Positions 33,268 to 43,980 of a stretch of 64,000 nt of DNA are shown here, piece by piece. A program made the translations under genes and the position numbers. The notes under the pieces are model-generated. The model saw nothing but the letters and a program-made list of their open reading frames with translations. It ran no database searches and had not been told where the DNA came from. The stretch comes from Psococerastis gibbosa (lineage: Eukaryota; Arthropoda; Insecta; Psocodea; Psocidae). The stretch spans positions 12,146,855-12,210,854 of the forward strand of contig OZ020491.1 of assembly GCA_963971405.1 (NCBI GenBank), read 5' to 3'. Each line of letters opens with the position of its first letter. Within the stretch, counting starts at the first letter, position 1.

Positions 33268-34050
33268 TGAGGAGTGTATGGAAATGGAAAGCAAGGGCAA
33301 AACCATTATTATCTATACAGACTCGCAGGCAGCGATTAAGGCTGTGGAGGCTATAAAGATCACATCAAAAATGGTGTGGCACTGCATCAACCTCCTAATA
33401 AAGGTGTGTCGGGAAAACTCAGTCTCGCTGATTTGGGTCCCGGCTCACTCGAACTTTGATGGGAATGAAAGAGCCGACGAGCTGGCTCGAAAAGGTGCAG
33501 AAACGCCATTCATTGGTGCAGAACCTAAGTATGGGATGGCTTATTGCCAGGCCCGTACTTCTGTACAAAAATGGGTGCAGAGAAAAACTGCAGAGGAATG
33601 GAAGAAAGTCCCGGAAAGCAGATTTGCTAAGAAGGTTATTCCGGGTCCTAGTAAAAAGCTCACCAATCAGCTTCTCTCTTTAAGTAGAGAGCAAGCTAGA
33701 AGGGTGGTTGGCACGCTTACGGGCCACGGCCACTTCAACAAACACATGCATAGGGTTGGCGTGAAAAACGACAGTAGATGCAGACTGTGTGAAGTTGAAG
33801 AAGAAACAGCTGAACACATTCTCTTTGAATGTGAAGCGCTGGGAAAAACTCGATACCAAACTCTTGGCCACCCTAGGTCTGAAGAGGAAACCATCCGATC
33901 TAATCCCATCACAAAAACACTAGAATTTATCAAAAAGACTGGTGTTATAAGATGGGCGTAGACGGCAAACGTGGAAGCAAAAGACCTTCTAGGTCGACGC
34001 TTATAGGAACTCAAACGAGTAGGCCCCACGAAGGTAAAAAAAAAAAAAAA
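33268..34050 (+). pseudogene. L-C LINE insertion: RNase H domain and C-terminus, 5'-truncated
   Basis: The insertion enters in frame at about 33269 and the methionine-led frame 33278-33961 has 227 codons. Residues 10-70 form the second half of a ribonuclease H domain: IIIYTDSQAA with Asp15 as the central catalytic Asp, IWVPAH with His57, and GNERADELAR with Asp67 as the last catalytic Asp. The first catalytic Asp and Glu are missing, so the domain is incomplete. Further on, Cys168, Cys171, His180 and Cys185 form a C-x2-C-x8-H-x4-C cluster typical of the tail of I/R1/Jockey-type LINEs, in which RNase H removes RNA after reverse transcription. A short 3' UTR ends in poly(A) at 34036-34050. ATTGTATAGT flanks both sides, which marks a target-primed insertion. 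The open frame shows it is young, but it lacks endonuclease and RT and cannot move on its own. A cellular RNase H1 is excluded by the tail and poly(A). Confidence 0.92.
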
Positions 34051-34060
34051 ATTGTATAGT

Positions 34061-34980
34061 ACATGCACATACATAATGATTTATACTCTAAATGTTTTGA
34101 CTAAATATACAGTATAATACGTATTTTCAAGTAAGGAGCAGCTTGCAGACATTGAAAAGAAAATAACTTTGGGATGTACGTATGTGACCTTCGTATGCAA
34201 ACTTCGAATTCGAAGGTGAAAATTCAACACAGCACAATTTTGTAATTGCGACTCTATTAAACCCCCAAATAACTAAGATTTATGCTTCATTACGGCGAAC
34301 ATCAGGTTTTATTACTGTTTGATCAGGCTCAAAATACACGTAAAAAGACAACAAAAGAGTCATGAGACTACTCTGCAAACACAGCAACAACACAACTGGT
34401 CAAGGCTAGACATCTAGACAATTTATAGCTTCAGGACAAACTTAAAAAGCAAAAAGGAAAATTCAGGCACATAATGTATCTGTACTACGAGGACATTTTA
34501 CACTGAGAGCCTTTGTGACAGACGATTCTTCTTTATTGGAAGTTATACGAAAGTAATTTGGTATTGACACGCAGAAAGCGACTGTATATCGAGTCGGGAT
34601 CGGGCAGAGATTACAAAAATATTTTGTAAACAAACGACAACTGAGTATTTTCGACGAAAATAATTAACTCCTCGTTCTGCAGCCGAAAAGATATGGAAAT
34701 TGTTAGATGAGAAATTCATATACATGAATATACTGTATATTAATACAAGCTTTGAATTTTCTCACTTAAAATATTGTTGTATTCCTCTAAAAAAACACAA
34801 TAAAATACTTTGTACTGATTTAACACAACACCTAGGTAGATAGCCTTCTAACTAGAACTAGAACCTCTAGTACAAGTACTTGTAGTTTAGTATTTATTTA
34901 TGAAATTCTATACACGAATGATGCCTCTATCTACCCATATAATGTAGTTCTTTTTTTCTAATTAAATCAGAATTATAGAA
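34061..34980. other. No recognised gene
   Basis: Nothing recognised on either strand. Confidence 0.45.
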
Positions 34981-35815
34981 AAGAACCGGTCCGAGTTTAC
35001 TCGAACATGCTTTCGAATTTATCAACATTAGTAGATAGAGAATATGAGTAATGGTAAATAATTTTCCAGTGGTTAAATGTCCGATATCTCGGGGGGGGGG
35101 GGGGGGTTGTCCACCTGACGTCACTGGAAGTGAGATAAATTCTAGATAGGTCAAACCAACACATTAATTAACATACAGCAATGCATTTGAGCGCGAATTT
35201 TCTATCATTTTTTCAAAAAATAATTTTTTGTGCAAAATCAAATAGTTTTTTGGGAAAGCATCCGGTCCGGTTTCGTTACTCAATTTAACACCTAAAACAT
35301 GCCTGAAGGTAGAAATCATCGATAGAAAGGTTTCGCAGAAAAAATATTTTTTAGTCATTTTCCATTAAAATTCAGTTATTTTTATTTTTTTATCCCCAGA
35401 AGCAAACTATCAAGGGGCAAGCGACCGCATTTGGTCAACATTAATAACGACTACAACATATGTGAATTTAAAAGAAATCGTTGGAGCCGTTTTTGTGAAA
35501 TAATTTTTTTTGACGTTTTTTTGGAGTTTTTTGAGAATGAAACCCCCCAAATTGAGTTAGCCCAAAATAAAAAAAATGGTCCCGAGGCATGATTTTTTTT
35601 AAACCTACATGTCAAATTTTTCATCAAAATCGACCGAGTAGTTTGCCCGGAAATCGATGAACAGACAGAACTACAGACAGACAGAGCGACAGTCAGACAG
35701 ACATTTCGTAAAAACCACTTTTTCGGGTTCCTGGGACCTGAGAACGTGTAAATCTCGGAATCGAAAATTTCTACCATCACAAAGCTTTCCTTATACTACG
35801 TATAAATTGGAAAGC
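34981..35815 (+). repeat. X repeat, near full length
   Basis: Starts AAGAACCGGTCCGAGTTTAC and ends ATAAATTGGAAAGC. The G tract lies at about 35092-35106, followed by TTGTCCACCTGACGTCACTG. The later part has TCAAGGGGCAAGCGACC, a CAGACAGAC-rich stretch (35653-35702) and the terminal hairpin. It matches 8330-9142 along its whole length, so the two define the unit. Confidence 0.88.
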
Positions 35816-36256
35816 AAAAATATCAAAACAAATTATCACTGTTGAAATGCAACGTGGTCTAACTTCAATATCCCGGGGTTGTAGTAATTCAGTTGGGTGA
35901 TTACTATTGTACCATTATTACAGCATTTTTAGAAGGTATCCATTTTTATGAATTTTTCATCAGACATTGTCATACCCCTGCGACTGTATATAATTACCAT
36001 GCTGATGGATGAATAGTAAGCGATTTTCCTTTGATATATCAAATATTTTCTTTTTTGTAATGCTCATGTACATACCTAGGTAAGAAAAGCCGAAACAATA
36101 AGTATCAACCGAGAGTGCAGGGTTACTAAATAGAGCATGGAGTAAAGAATTAATAGATTCAAAATATTAGGGCGTCATTTCCTTACAAAATATTTTGTAA
36201 TCTCTCGTGTCTTCATGAACTGGCAGGCAAACAGAAATAAAGGAAATGATCCGATA
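35816..36256. other. No recognised gene
   Basis: Nothing recognised on either strand. Confidence 0.45.
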
Positions 36257-36264
36257 TACAGTAT

Positions 36265-36447
36265 CAAGGCCGTAGCCAGAGGGGGGGGGGGGTTTCACCA
36301 CCTTGAACCCCCCCCCCCCCCAAAGGAATTGGCTTGACACTAGATAGAATCCAATTTTGGGAGGAAAAATAAAAACCACAGTGTAATATATATCTAATGA
36401 CATTTCTGAACCCCCCCCCCCCCCCTAAAATCCTAGATACGGCCTTG
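36265..36447. mobile_element. hAT-like MITE with G/C tracts, perfect 8-bp duplication
   Basis: TACAGTAT flanks both sides (36257-36264, 36448-36455). Ends are CAAGGCCGTAGCCAGA and TCCTAGATACGGCCTTG. Just inside the left end is a G run (about 36281-36292) followed by a C run near 36310-36321. A second C run (about 36411-36425) lies inside the right end. Central GGCTTGACACTAGATAGA is shared with 38243-38436. Confidence 0.93.
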
Positions 36448-36455
36448 TACAGTAT

Positions 36456-36930
36456 GTAGGTATGTGTGTGATCCACGTGTCAAAGTCAAGACGGAACTAT
36501 ATTCTTTTTGTGACTGAATGACCTTTATTGGCTACAATGGGGTCTCACTTGCTTAAATGGGTGTCGAAATTATTGAAAGAGTACCTAATAAAAGTAGGTA
36601 ACTAATAATAATATAATTCGTTTAATTAATCAAATAAACAATAGTGAAAATTACAATAATTGTACGTGCTCAATGCCATTTAGGCGAGTAGGGATCGCCT
36701 AGACAGAAAAATTAATGTTTCATATCAAGTACAATAATGGGCCATTATGTACAAGCTTACTCAAGAAATAGGGCTCTCCAATAAGTTAGGGCAAGACATT
36801 GAACCTTTGCGAGTTGAAGTTAGGTGTAAGGTATTGTAGGCGCTCGTGTGAGGCCCTAGCTTCTTGGAGGGTGTGTTGAGAACTGAAGAAAAGGATATTG
36901 AGCTATGTTGTTGTTTGCTATTTCCAACGC
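36456..36930. other. No recognised gene
   Basis: TGAATGACCTTTATTGGCTA near 36512 looks like the minus-strand end of a retroposon with AATAAAGG, but no element was identified. Confidence 0.35.
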
Positions 36931-36931
36931 C

Positions 36932-37168
36932 TGCTTTCAGCATTTCTGCTTTAAGCAACCCTGTCAGCCTGGCGAGGGGAGTGAGTCTGTTTGTTAACTT
37001 GTGGCACCCTAAGGGCAGACTCCTTTACCTCGGGGGGAAACGGAGTTGAATGACAGGGTTCACCTCCTGATTATAGAGGATTCCGAACCACTTGGGGAAC
37101 ATGGTAAAGTCACACGATTAAATCGGAGGTGACCAGGACTCGACACGCAAGTAAACCGACTGGTATAG
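36932..37168 (+). repeat. Y repeat
   Basis: Contains AGCAACCCTGTCAGCCTGGC, CACCTCCTGATTATAGAGGA, CCACTTGGGGAACATGGTAA and GGAGGTGACCAGGACTCGAC. Compared with 10156-10350 it has an extra segment with GTTTGTTAACTTGTGGCACC. Confidence 0.72.
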
Positions 37169-38234
37169 TCTCAGCGCGTTATCATGTCCCACCATGTTCC
37201 CCTGCCAACGCTGTGCACACTACCAAGTTGCCGCAGTTTGAAACATGTTCTGCTCTCATGGAATAAACATGGTAAGGCCGTTGGCAGATATTGAGCTATG
37301 AAAAAAGAAAAAGACGCGAATTACGCACTCAAATCAGAAGAGAACACAGAGATAAAACGTATGCTATTATGATTACAAGACGTCAAGGCCGATCCTGATT
37401 GTGATATTAGCATGGATGATATTTGTAGACTGTACAACAGGCTGTAGTAGAGTCAACAATAGGGGACGTCAACCGCTCAGATAATAGGCAGACTAACAAA
37501 GCTTTTAAGCTGTCGGGTAGAAGAGGAACTGCAGGATAGGCTTATGTTAGCAAATAAGGAAATTCGAAAAATCTGATTTTTTTCATAGACATCCTCTAAC
37601 TAAAAGATAGGTACGTTATTTAACACCGAAATTCCCAACTCTGCCCATTGGTGAAAAATACGAGAATGCGTTTAATATGTATGAAAGGAGCGATTTTTCT
37701 ACCTCTACTAGTACTTATTTATGAAAAGTGTGACTTTGTACAAAAAATTACAAACATTGTCCACAGAAAGTTATTATTTGCTACACTATACCTAGCGTAT
37801 ACTGGATGCATTTCAAGTAGCATCCTCAGTAAGTTGCAGAGAAATCAGAAACAACAATTACTTACACAATTACGGCAGTCAGATCACAAGATAACTTTTC
37901 AAAGAGCAACTTTAAGTAAAGCTTTGTAAGCAATCTGAACAATGCACCACATTTTAATCACATTCACACAAAAAGACCAATTCAGCTCTTGCAAAAATTC
38001 CGCAAAATTGTAACGTTGCTCGGGGGCTGATGTAGCATGTTCAAAGTCCATTGAAACGCAGGGACAAAGCCCCGCTCACAGTATTCCATTGAGCCCCATT
38101 CCATTTGCGGCCATTATCCATTAACTGCGTCCCATTCAGTTAATTCGCCAGCGACAGTTCAAAATAATTAACTTCATAGCGAATGGCAATAAAGGCAGAG
38201 GAAAGGGTATGTGAGGGAAGATAGGTCCCCATGG
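37169..38234. other. No recognised gene
   Basis: A 93-codon frame at 37648-37929 (+) is hydrophobic near its middle but not recognised. Sequence near 37335 resembles 10035 and may belong with the Y repeat. Confidence 0.4.
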
Positions 38235-38242
38235 GTTACACG

Positions 38243-38436
38243 CAAGGCAATAGCTAGGAGGGGGGGGGACACATGGAGATTCAACGTCCCCCCCCCCTCC
38301 GAAATGAAATGGCTTGACACTAGATAGATTTTGGGAGCAAAAATAAAAACTACTATGTAATATCCAATGAAATTTCTGAAACCATCCTCCCCCCCCCTCC
38401 CCGGAAAGAAAAAAGAAACTCCTAGCTACGGTCCTG
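38243..38436. mobile_element. hAT-like MITE with G/C tracts
   Basis: Same family as 36265-36447. Ends CAAGGCAATAGCTAGGAG and CTCCTAGCTACGGTCCTG. G run, C run and second C run stand at corresponding places. Flanks GTTACACG (38235-38242) and GTTACACA (38437-38444) agree at 7 of 8 positions. Confidence 0.88.
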
Positions 38437-38628
38437 GTTACACATCGTATAAAACTGTGTAAAGCCAATATAAACGTTTAAACGTAGGCTTTCACCTACT
38501 ATTCGAATTGTTGCTATAAATAATTTTATACAGAATAGCTGTCAATTACGGTCAAACAGGAACTAAAATATTTTTGTCATTTAATTGGAACTTGATAAGA
38601 GTACCTAGACCTAGATAATTCAAGAAAT

Positions 38629-38823
38629 GATACAGAGTAGTAGTACAGACTCGAACCTTCATCCGAAAGGTTGTTGGTTCGAGTCCCACCCGTACTACAT
38701 TGCTTCGGAGGGCATGTAAAGCAGGTGTTCCCGGGCTTTCCTAGTTGAGTGTAAGAGATAGCCTTAACTCTGCTCGGTTGGCATAGTAGTAGAAGAAAAG
38801 GTCAATATTTATTTATTTATTTA
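38629..38823 (+). repeat. SINE-1 copy
   Basis: B box GGTTCGAGTCC, then CTTCGGAGGGCATGTAAAGC and TTCCTAGTTGAGTGTAAGAG, then a shortened end CTTAACTCTGCTCGGTTGGC and an ATTT tail. A small deletion removes the TTTTCTGGCCATG part. Confidence 0.85.
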
Positions 38824-38861
38824 AAAACTGTCTCAGAGTGTGCCAACACTGGCAGGTTTTA

Positions 38862-39256
38862 GGCGGGGATTCCACCGACCGGCTAGGGCTAAATACAAAA
38901 ATGGTGACGTGGTAGCAGACATTCAAGACTTAGGCGGGGTTTCTACCGACCTCGCATTGCAGAATGCAAATGACATTGACGGAAATTAGAATTTTTCTTT
39001 TTATAGAAATCGATTAAAATGTTTGTACTTAACATATCCCATGACGCCATTTTTTAATTTTAGTTTGTTTGTTTGTAATTTTACTGTATGATCATTGATC
39101 AATTTTAACTACGGCATAGAGGAAAACAAACATTTCCGTCAATGCCACTTGCATTCTGCAATGCGAGGTCGGTGGAAACACCGCTTAAGTCTTGAATGTC
39201 TGCTACCACGTCACAGTTTTTGTATTCAGCCCTAGCCGGTCGGTGGAATCCCCGCC
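38862..39256. mobile_element. PH-long MITE copy 4
   Basis: TTA flanks both sides (38859-38861, 39257-39259). It begins GGCGGGGATTCCACCGACCG and ends CGGTCGGTGGAATCCCCGCC. A second module, GGCGGGGTTTCTACCGACC, starts at 38933 and has its mirror ending near 39186, so each outer arm is 71 bp. The middle has TTGATCAATTTTAAC. Only 38 bp upstream lies a SINE-1. Confidence 0.92.
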
Positions 39257-39814
39257 TTAGTCCAGGGGCTACCACAGAAGCTACCTGAACAAAACGGAGG
39301 TTCAATAAGAGGGACACAATGTGAAATCCAGGTTACAAAAATGCGGCGTACTGAGTAGTAGTAGTAGTAATAAATTAATAATTATAGTAGCAATGACCGT
39401 GAGAATTCTGTTATCAACACGATTTTGAGTTATACGTAAATGTTTGACCTTGACCTTTGGAATTGATACTACAATTCTTTAGAATATTGGTATCAAAAAT
39501 TCAAAAAAAATTGATAATAATAATAATAATAAACATCTTATATTTACGGGGCGAGACTTAAGACTAGAGTGCCTCTTTCTGTCTAACCCACGTCCAAATA
39601 CTACAACCCTTAGGAGTTTTGGCAACACAAAGTCTCAAGGTCATTGTTACCATAATAACTCTTAATTTGTTACTACTCTGGGTTACAATAAACCTAAGGA
39701 TAGTATAAGTATAACACGACCGGTTTCGACCTAGGAAAAAAATGTAAATTTGAAATTATAAGTACGATATAGATCATAAATTAGAATTGGATAGGTTATA
39801 AGCTGCTGTAATGA
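39257..39814. other. No recognised gene
   Basis: AGT and AAT microsatellites occur near 39356-39370 and 39513-39531. Otherwise nothing recognised. Confidence 0.45.
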
Positions 39815-39920
39815 ATGAATGAATATATTTTAATACAATACAATGCAACAATACACAATACAACAATTTATAAAAATCGCGCCACTATGGGCAAATGCCC
39901 GAGTGTGGCCTACATCCGTT
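39815..39920 (-). repeat. LINE 3'-end fragment with ATTC tail
   Basis: On the minus strand it reads GTAGGCCACACTCGGGCATT, GCCCATAGTGGCGCGATTTT, then TATTGT-rich sequence and an ATTC repeat tail. This arrangement is typical of a retroposon 3' end. The parent element is not present. Confidence 0.55.
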
Positions 39921-40342
39921 ATCCCACAACGAAATACTATATATCAGTAAAAGTTTGCTAGCTAGGCTACAATAAAATTATACTATTCAGGCAATGAAGA
40001 CATGCCGTACCTTACCTACTAAGGTTCGTTAAAAAATTAGCTAGGTAAATTGTTCCTTTTTCCTCGAACCTTTGAGTATCTTTCGCGGCCAATTCACTAC
40101 CTATACTGTCATGTCTTGCGGAACAATATTTAAAGTTTCCTTTACATCTAAATACAAGCTTATATTTTTTTTTTCTAACCCAAAAACACATACCGTTCAA
40201 AATAGCCTATTTTAATAGCTTGTCACAGTTTTCTTATGCAACGATATCAATGAGAAGCGAATGTTGAGTAAATCGGAAGGAGTCCGTACATATCTCTTTA
40301 GTTTTCTTATTAGTATTCACTTATTTATTGTTTTATAATATT

Positions 40343-40432
40343 GTGGGTTAATTGTAAGAGTGGGCCGAAAGGTCCAAAATTCGCCCATATGGAATATAAA
40401 GACAATTTTCCTTCTTTCTTTCTTTCTTATTA
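40343..40432 (+). repeat. LINE 3'-end fragment with TTTC tail
   Basis: GTAAGAGTGGGCCGAAAGGT, AAAATTCGCCCATATGG, AATAAAGACAATTTTC and a clean TTTC tail. It is the clearest of four copies. Confidence 0.7.
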
Positions 40433-40544
40433 AATACCTGTAGCTACTGTATTACAGATACCAATACTGTGGCACGACAACTCAATGAGGGTCCAGGCAT
40501 GAGGATTCTCCCTCTTGACCACTGCTCGTTTGGGGGGGGGGGGG

Positions 40545-40712
40545 GGGTGTTGTGGTCACCAACATGCCCGACAGTCCCTTTTCCCCTGCTAATGAATCTA
40601 AGGTAGGTACCCATTTACGGTTGAGTGGTTCTTGGTTCGGCGCAAAATGTCGCGATTCGAACCTCGAGCTTTCGTTTCATGGCCCCGTTCCCTACCAACT
40701 GGACTATTCCTA
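40545..40712 (-). repeat. SINE-2 copy (tRNA-derived)
   Basis: On the minus strand the head has TAGTCCAGTTGGTAGGG (A-box-like) and GAGGTTCGAATCGCG (B box). It is followed by a body with GCGCCGAACCAAGAACC, AAATGGGTACCTACCTTAGA and GGGACTGTCGGGCATGTTGG, and ends at a homopolymer near 40540. Confidence 0.75.
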
Positions 40713-40735
40713 ACCTATAAATAAATAAATACAAT

Positions 40736-40943
40736 ATATATATTGACTCTTTTGTTTTATTACTAAGCCAACTTAGCGGAGTTAGGGCTATAAAGCCCTC
40801 TCTTACACTAAACTAGGAAGGCCCGGGGCCGCCTGCTTTACATGCCCTCCGAAGCATAGCCAGAAAATGTAGCAAGTGTGAGACTCGAACCAACAACCTT
40901 TCGGGTGAAAGTTGGAGTCTGTACCACAACTCTACATGTCCTG
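40736..40943 (-). repeat. SINE-1 copy
   Basis: The reverse complement gives AGGACATGTAGAG, GGTTCGAGTCTCACACTTGC, CTTCGGAGGGCATGTAAAGC, CCTAGTTTAGTGTAAGAGAG and GCTAAGTTGGCTTAGTAATA. It is nearly adjacent to the SINE-2 copy, also on the minus strand. Confidence 0.88.
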
Positions 40944-41131
40944 ACCTATGTCAGTGTATGGGTATAGTAATAATGATGGTGTTGATTTTGGTCGTCTGTT
41001 ACCGACAAGTTATGAAAAGTCACCTGACGAAGTATGAGCGTCACAACTCATTAGAACTGAAGGCCAAAGCCAACGTGTGCATTGTACACTTAAAATAGAG
41101 CCATTACTGCGTTTGCACACCTTCCACAATG

Positions 41132-42118
41132 ATTAGAGCCCAGCGTATGCATCAAGACGTCATGTCATACACGAGTAGCTATCACGAAATGCAATAATAC
41201 AGCAAAGAAGCTAGTCAAATAGCCAGTTGATTTTATTATTATAAAGCGGTTAGAGCTTATACGGCGTTAACTCCAAGTAATTTATCATGTGGATTTATTA
41301 GAGCCAATCGTACGCATCAAGACGTCATGTAATACACGAGTACCTCTCAAGAAATGCAATAATACAGCAAGGATGCACGTCAAATAGCCAGTAGATTTTA
41401 TTATTTTAAAGCGGTTAGAGCTTATACGGCGTTAACCCTAATAGTGAGTAATTTATCATGTGGATTTATTAGAGCCCAGCGTACGCATCAAGATGTCATA
41501 TCATTCACGAGTAGCTCTCAAGAAATGCAATAATACAGCAAGGAAGTACGTCAAATAGCCAGTAGATTTTATTATTTTAAAGCGGTTACAGCTTATGCGG
41601 CGTTAACTCCAAGTAATTTATCATTTGGATTTATTAGAGCCAATCGTACGCATCATGACGTCATGTCATACACGAGTAGCTCTCAAGAAATGCAATAATA
41701 CAGCAAGGATGCACGTCAAATAGCCAGTAGATTTTATTATTTTAAAGCGGTTAGAGCTTATACGGCGTTAACCCTAATAGTGAGTAATTTATCATGTGGA
41801 TTTATTAGAGCCCAGCGTACGCATCAAGATGTCATATCATTCAAGAGTAGCTCTCAAGAAATGCAATAATACAGCAAGGAAGTACGTCAAATAGCCAGTA
41901 GATTTTATTATTTTAAAGCGGTTACAGCTTATGCGGCGTTAACTCCAAGTAATTTATCATGTGGATTTATTAAAGCCCATCGTACGCATCAAGACGTCAT
42001 GTCATACACGAGTAGCTCTCAAGAAATGCAATTATGCAAAATATTTTAAAGCGGATAGAGCTTATACGGCATTAACTCCGAATAATTAACCACTTGGATT
42101 TATTAGAGACGCAGAGAA
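41132..42118 (+). repeat. Satellite S1, 165/171-bp monomers in dimeric order
   Basis: The word GCATCA recurs at 41149, 41314, 41485, 41650, 41821 and 41986, with spacings 165, 171, 165, 171, 165. Monomers with ACCCTAATAGTGAGTAA alternate with those with ACTCCAAGTAA, giving a 336-bp higher-order unit. All carry GAAATGCAATAATACAGCAA and TTTATTATTTTAAAGCGGTT. The outer monomers are more diverged and the last is truncated. Confidence 0.95.
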
Positions 42119-42890
42119 AGACTAAGTATAAACAGTAATTTGTTTGGGTTAGAGAGATCATTCATCCCCGTATCGTAGGTTATTCTATTTCATTCCATAT
42201 ATATTCCAGCAATGCAAGCCGGTAGACATTAATTTGGTTAACCTACAGAGATAGTGGTAGGGACCCTTGGGCATTACCAAGTTAAATAAGGTAGTAGTTA
42301 AATAGTTAAGGTATCACGGTTTCAACCAGGTTACCCGTTGTCCCCAGGAGCGGCTTGGGATACTAAAAAATTTCCCATTGCCACGAAAATGACTTTCAAT
42401 GACAAAGGAATTAGCTAAGGGAATGAAATATATAAATAAATAAATATGGCCCCAGGATTCAAAAAAAATATTTCTTGGAACATATCTCCTGTCTAGAACT
42501 CTAGTGACAGTCACTAGCATGGGATGGGTGTAATAGACTTATTAATCCCGGAAAAAAGCAAAAACCACAATCATATTTTAACGCCTCCGAGTACCCAAAC
42601 GCCTTTAACGTTACGGTGCGAATTAGTGGTATATTTCAGTTTCCACGTCTCACAAACTCCAATTTTCATGGTGGTTGACGTCATGCATTACGACAATGTG
42701 TCAAAGTTCAATATTCGGCACGTAGTATTTTGTAGTAAACAAACCAGCTATATGGGCAACTTACGCGAACCGAGACTCGAAATCGATGGAACGCAGTTCG
42801 TCAACCTCCGACCTATCATATCATTAGACATGTTAATGCCATGCAATTTTCGCGTATTGCTATTGCCATTTTAATTCTGTCCATAATAAA
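42119..42890. other. No recognised gene
   Basis: A 116-codon frame at 42524-42874 (+) has no recognised domain, signal peptide or homologue that I can name. Confidence 0.35.
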
Positions 42891-42941
42891 AGAACCGGTA
42901 CGAGAGAACCCGTACATGCTTTCCTATTTATCAATTAGGAT
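42891..42941 (+). repeat. X repeat (variant), 5' end, cut by L-B insertion
   Basis: AGAACCGGTACGAGAGAACC then CATGCTTTCCTATTTATCAA. The last 45 bp (42897-42941) recur at 43435-43479 with two differences, flanking the L-B piece. Confidence 0.8.
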
Positions 42942-43434
42942 CTTCTTCTTCTGGCTTTGGCGCCGATTCCACCGACCGGCTAGGGCTAAATACAAACACG
43001 GTGACGTGGTAGAAGACATTCAAGACTTAAGCGGTGTTTCCACCGACCTCGCATTGCAGAATGCAAATGACATTGACGGAAATGTTTGTATTACTCTATG
43101 CCATGGTTAAAATTGATCAATGATCATAGAGTAAAATCACAAACAAACTAACTAAAAGTAAAAAATGGCGTCATGGGATATGTTAAGTACAAACATTTTA
43201 AAAGATTTCTATAAAAAGAAGAACAAACATTTCCGTCAATGTCATTTGCATTCTGCAATGCGAGGTCGATGGAATCCCCGCCTAAGTCTTGAATGTCTGT
43301 TACCACATCACCGTATTTGTATTTAGCCCTAGCCGGTCGGTGGAATCCCTGCCTTTACATCCCTTGATGAGGTTTGGCCTGCTCGACAACACTCCTCCAG
43401 TCATCTCGGTTTTGTACAACGCTCCACCATCTAC
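42942..43434 (-). pseudogene. L-B LINE 3' fragment, itself split by a PH-long MITE
   Basis: Outside the MITE (42959-43353), the minus strand reads TAGATGGTGGAGCGTTGTAC, then GGAGTGTTGTCGAGCAGGCC, ending AAGCCAGAAGAAGAAG. This matches the end of the L-B copy at 58928-59245 (R.WWS.V...D.WR.V), a typical RTE/BovB C-terminus with GAA-repeat tail. Only about 98 bp of the LINE were inserted. Confidence 0.82.
42959..43353. mobile_element. PH-long MITE copy 5
   Basis: TTT flanks both sides (42956-42958, 43354-43356). Begins GGCGCCGATTCCACCGACCG, ends CGGTCGGTGGAATCCCTGCC. Inner module GGTGTTTCCACCGACC near 43033 and its mirror near 43268. It lies within the 3' tail of the L-B fragment. Confidence 0.9.
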
Positions 43435-43980
43435 GGTACGAGTGAACCCGTACATGCTTTCCTACTTATCAATTAGGATAGGCATTGTAATAGTTCTTTG
43501 GTAAACGATTGTCCTAGGGTTAAATTTCAGTTTAGGTTTAAAAGTCGAGTTTCCCTATCCCAAAGCACTCAATTGATTGTTATTGATTGTTGGGACGGTT
43601 GTATAGTCAGGAATCGGCGGACCAATATATAACTATACAAAACAGTAAGTGGCTGGTTATATGCTACGCTATGCATTGGAAATGAATAATTTTATTATTT
43701 CTTCAAAAAATAATTCTTTGTTCAAAATCAAATTTTTGTTTGGGAAAGGATTTATATAGAATGTTTTATTACTCTATTTAACACCTAAAACATAGCTGAA
43801 GTAAGAAAGGTTCCACTGAAAAATTATTTTTTTAGTCATTTTTGTTTGTTTGAAAATTGAGTATTTTCTTATATTTTTTGTCTCCAGAACCAAATCAAGG
43901 GGCATGCGATCTATTGGGTTTTGTTGACATTAATAACGACTACAATATAAGTGAATTTAATATAAATATACTTCCATACC
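43435..43980 (+). repeat. X repeat (variant), main part
   Basis: Restarts with GGTACGAGTGAACCCGTACA and follows X order: GGTTAAATTTC, a CTTCAAAAAATAATTC-like box, TTTAACACCTAAAACATAGC, CTCCAGAACCAAATCAAGGG and TTGACATTAATAACGACTAC. The CAGA run and the 3' hairpin are missing. Confidence 0.78.

Noticed and set aside
33278..33961. Cellular RNase H1 gene
   Set aside because: First catalytic residues missing, a LINE-type Cys/His tail is present, and poly(A) with a target duplication encloses it.
41132..42118. CRISPR-like or other prokaryotic spaced repeat
   Set aside because: Monomers are contiguous without unique spacers, and the context is eukaryotic retroposons.
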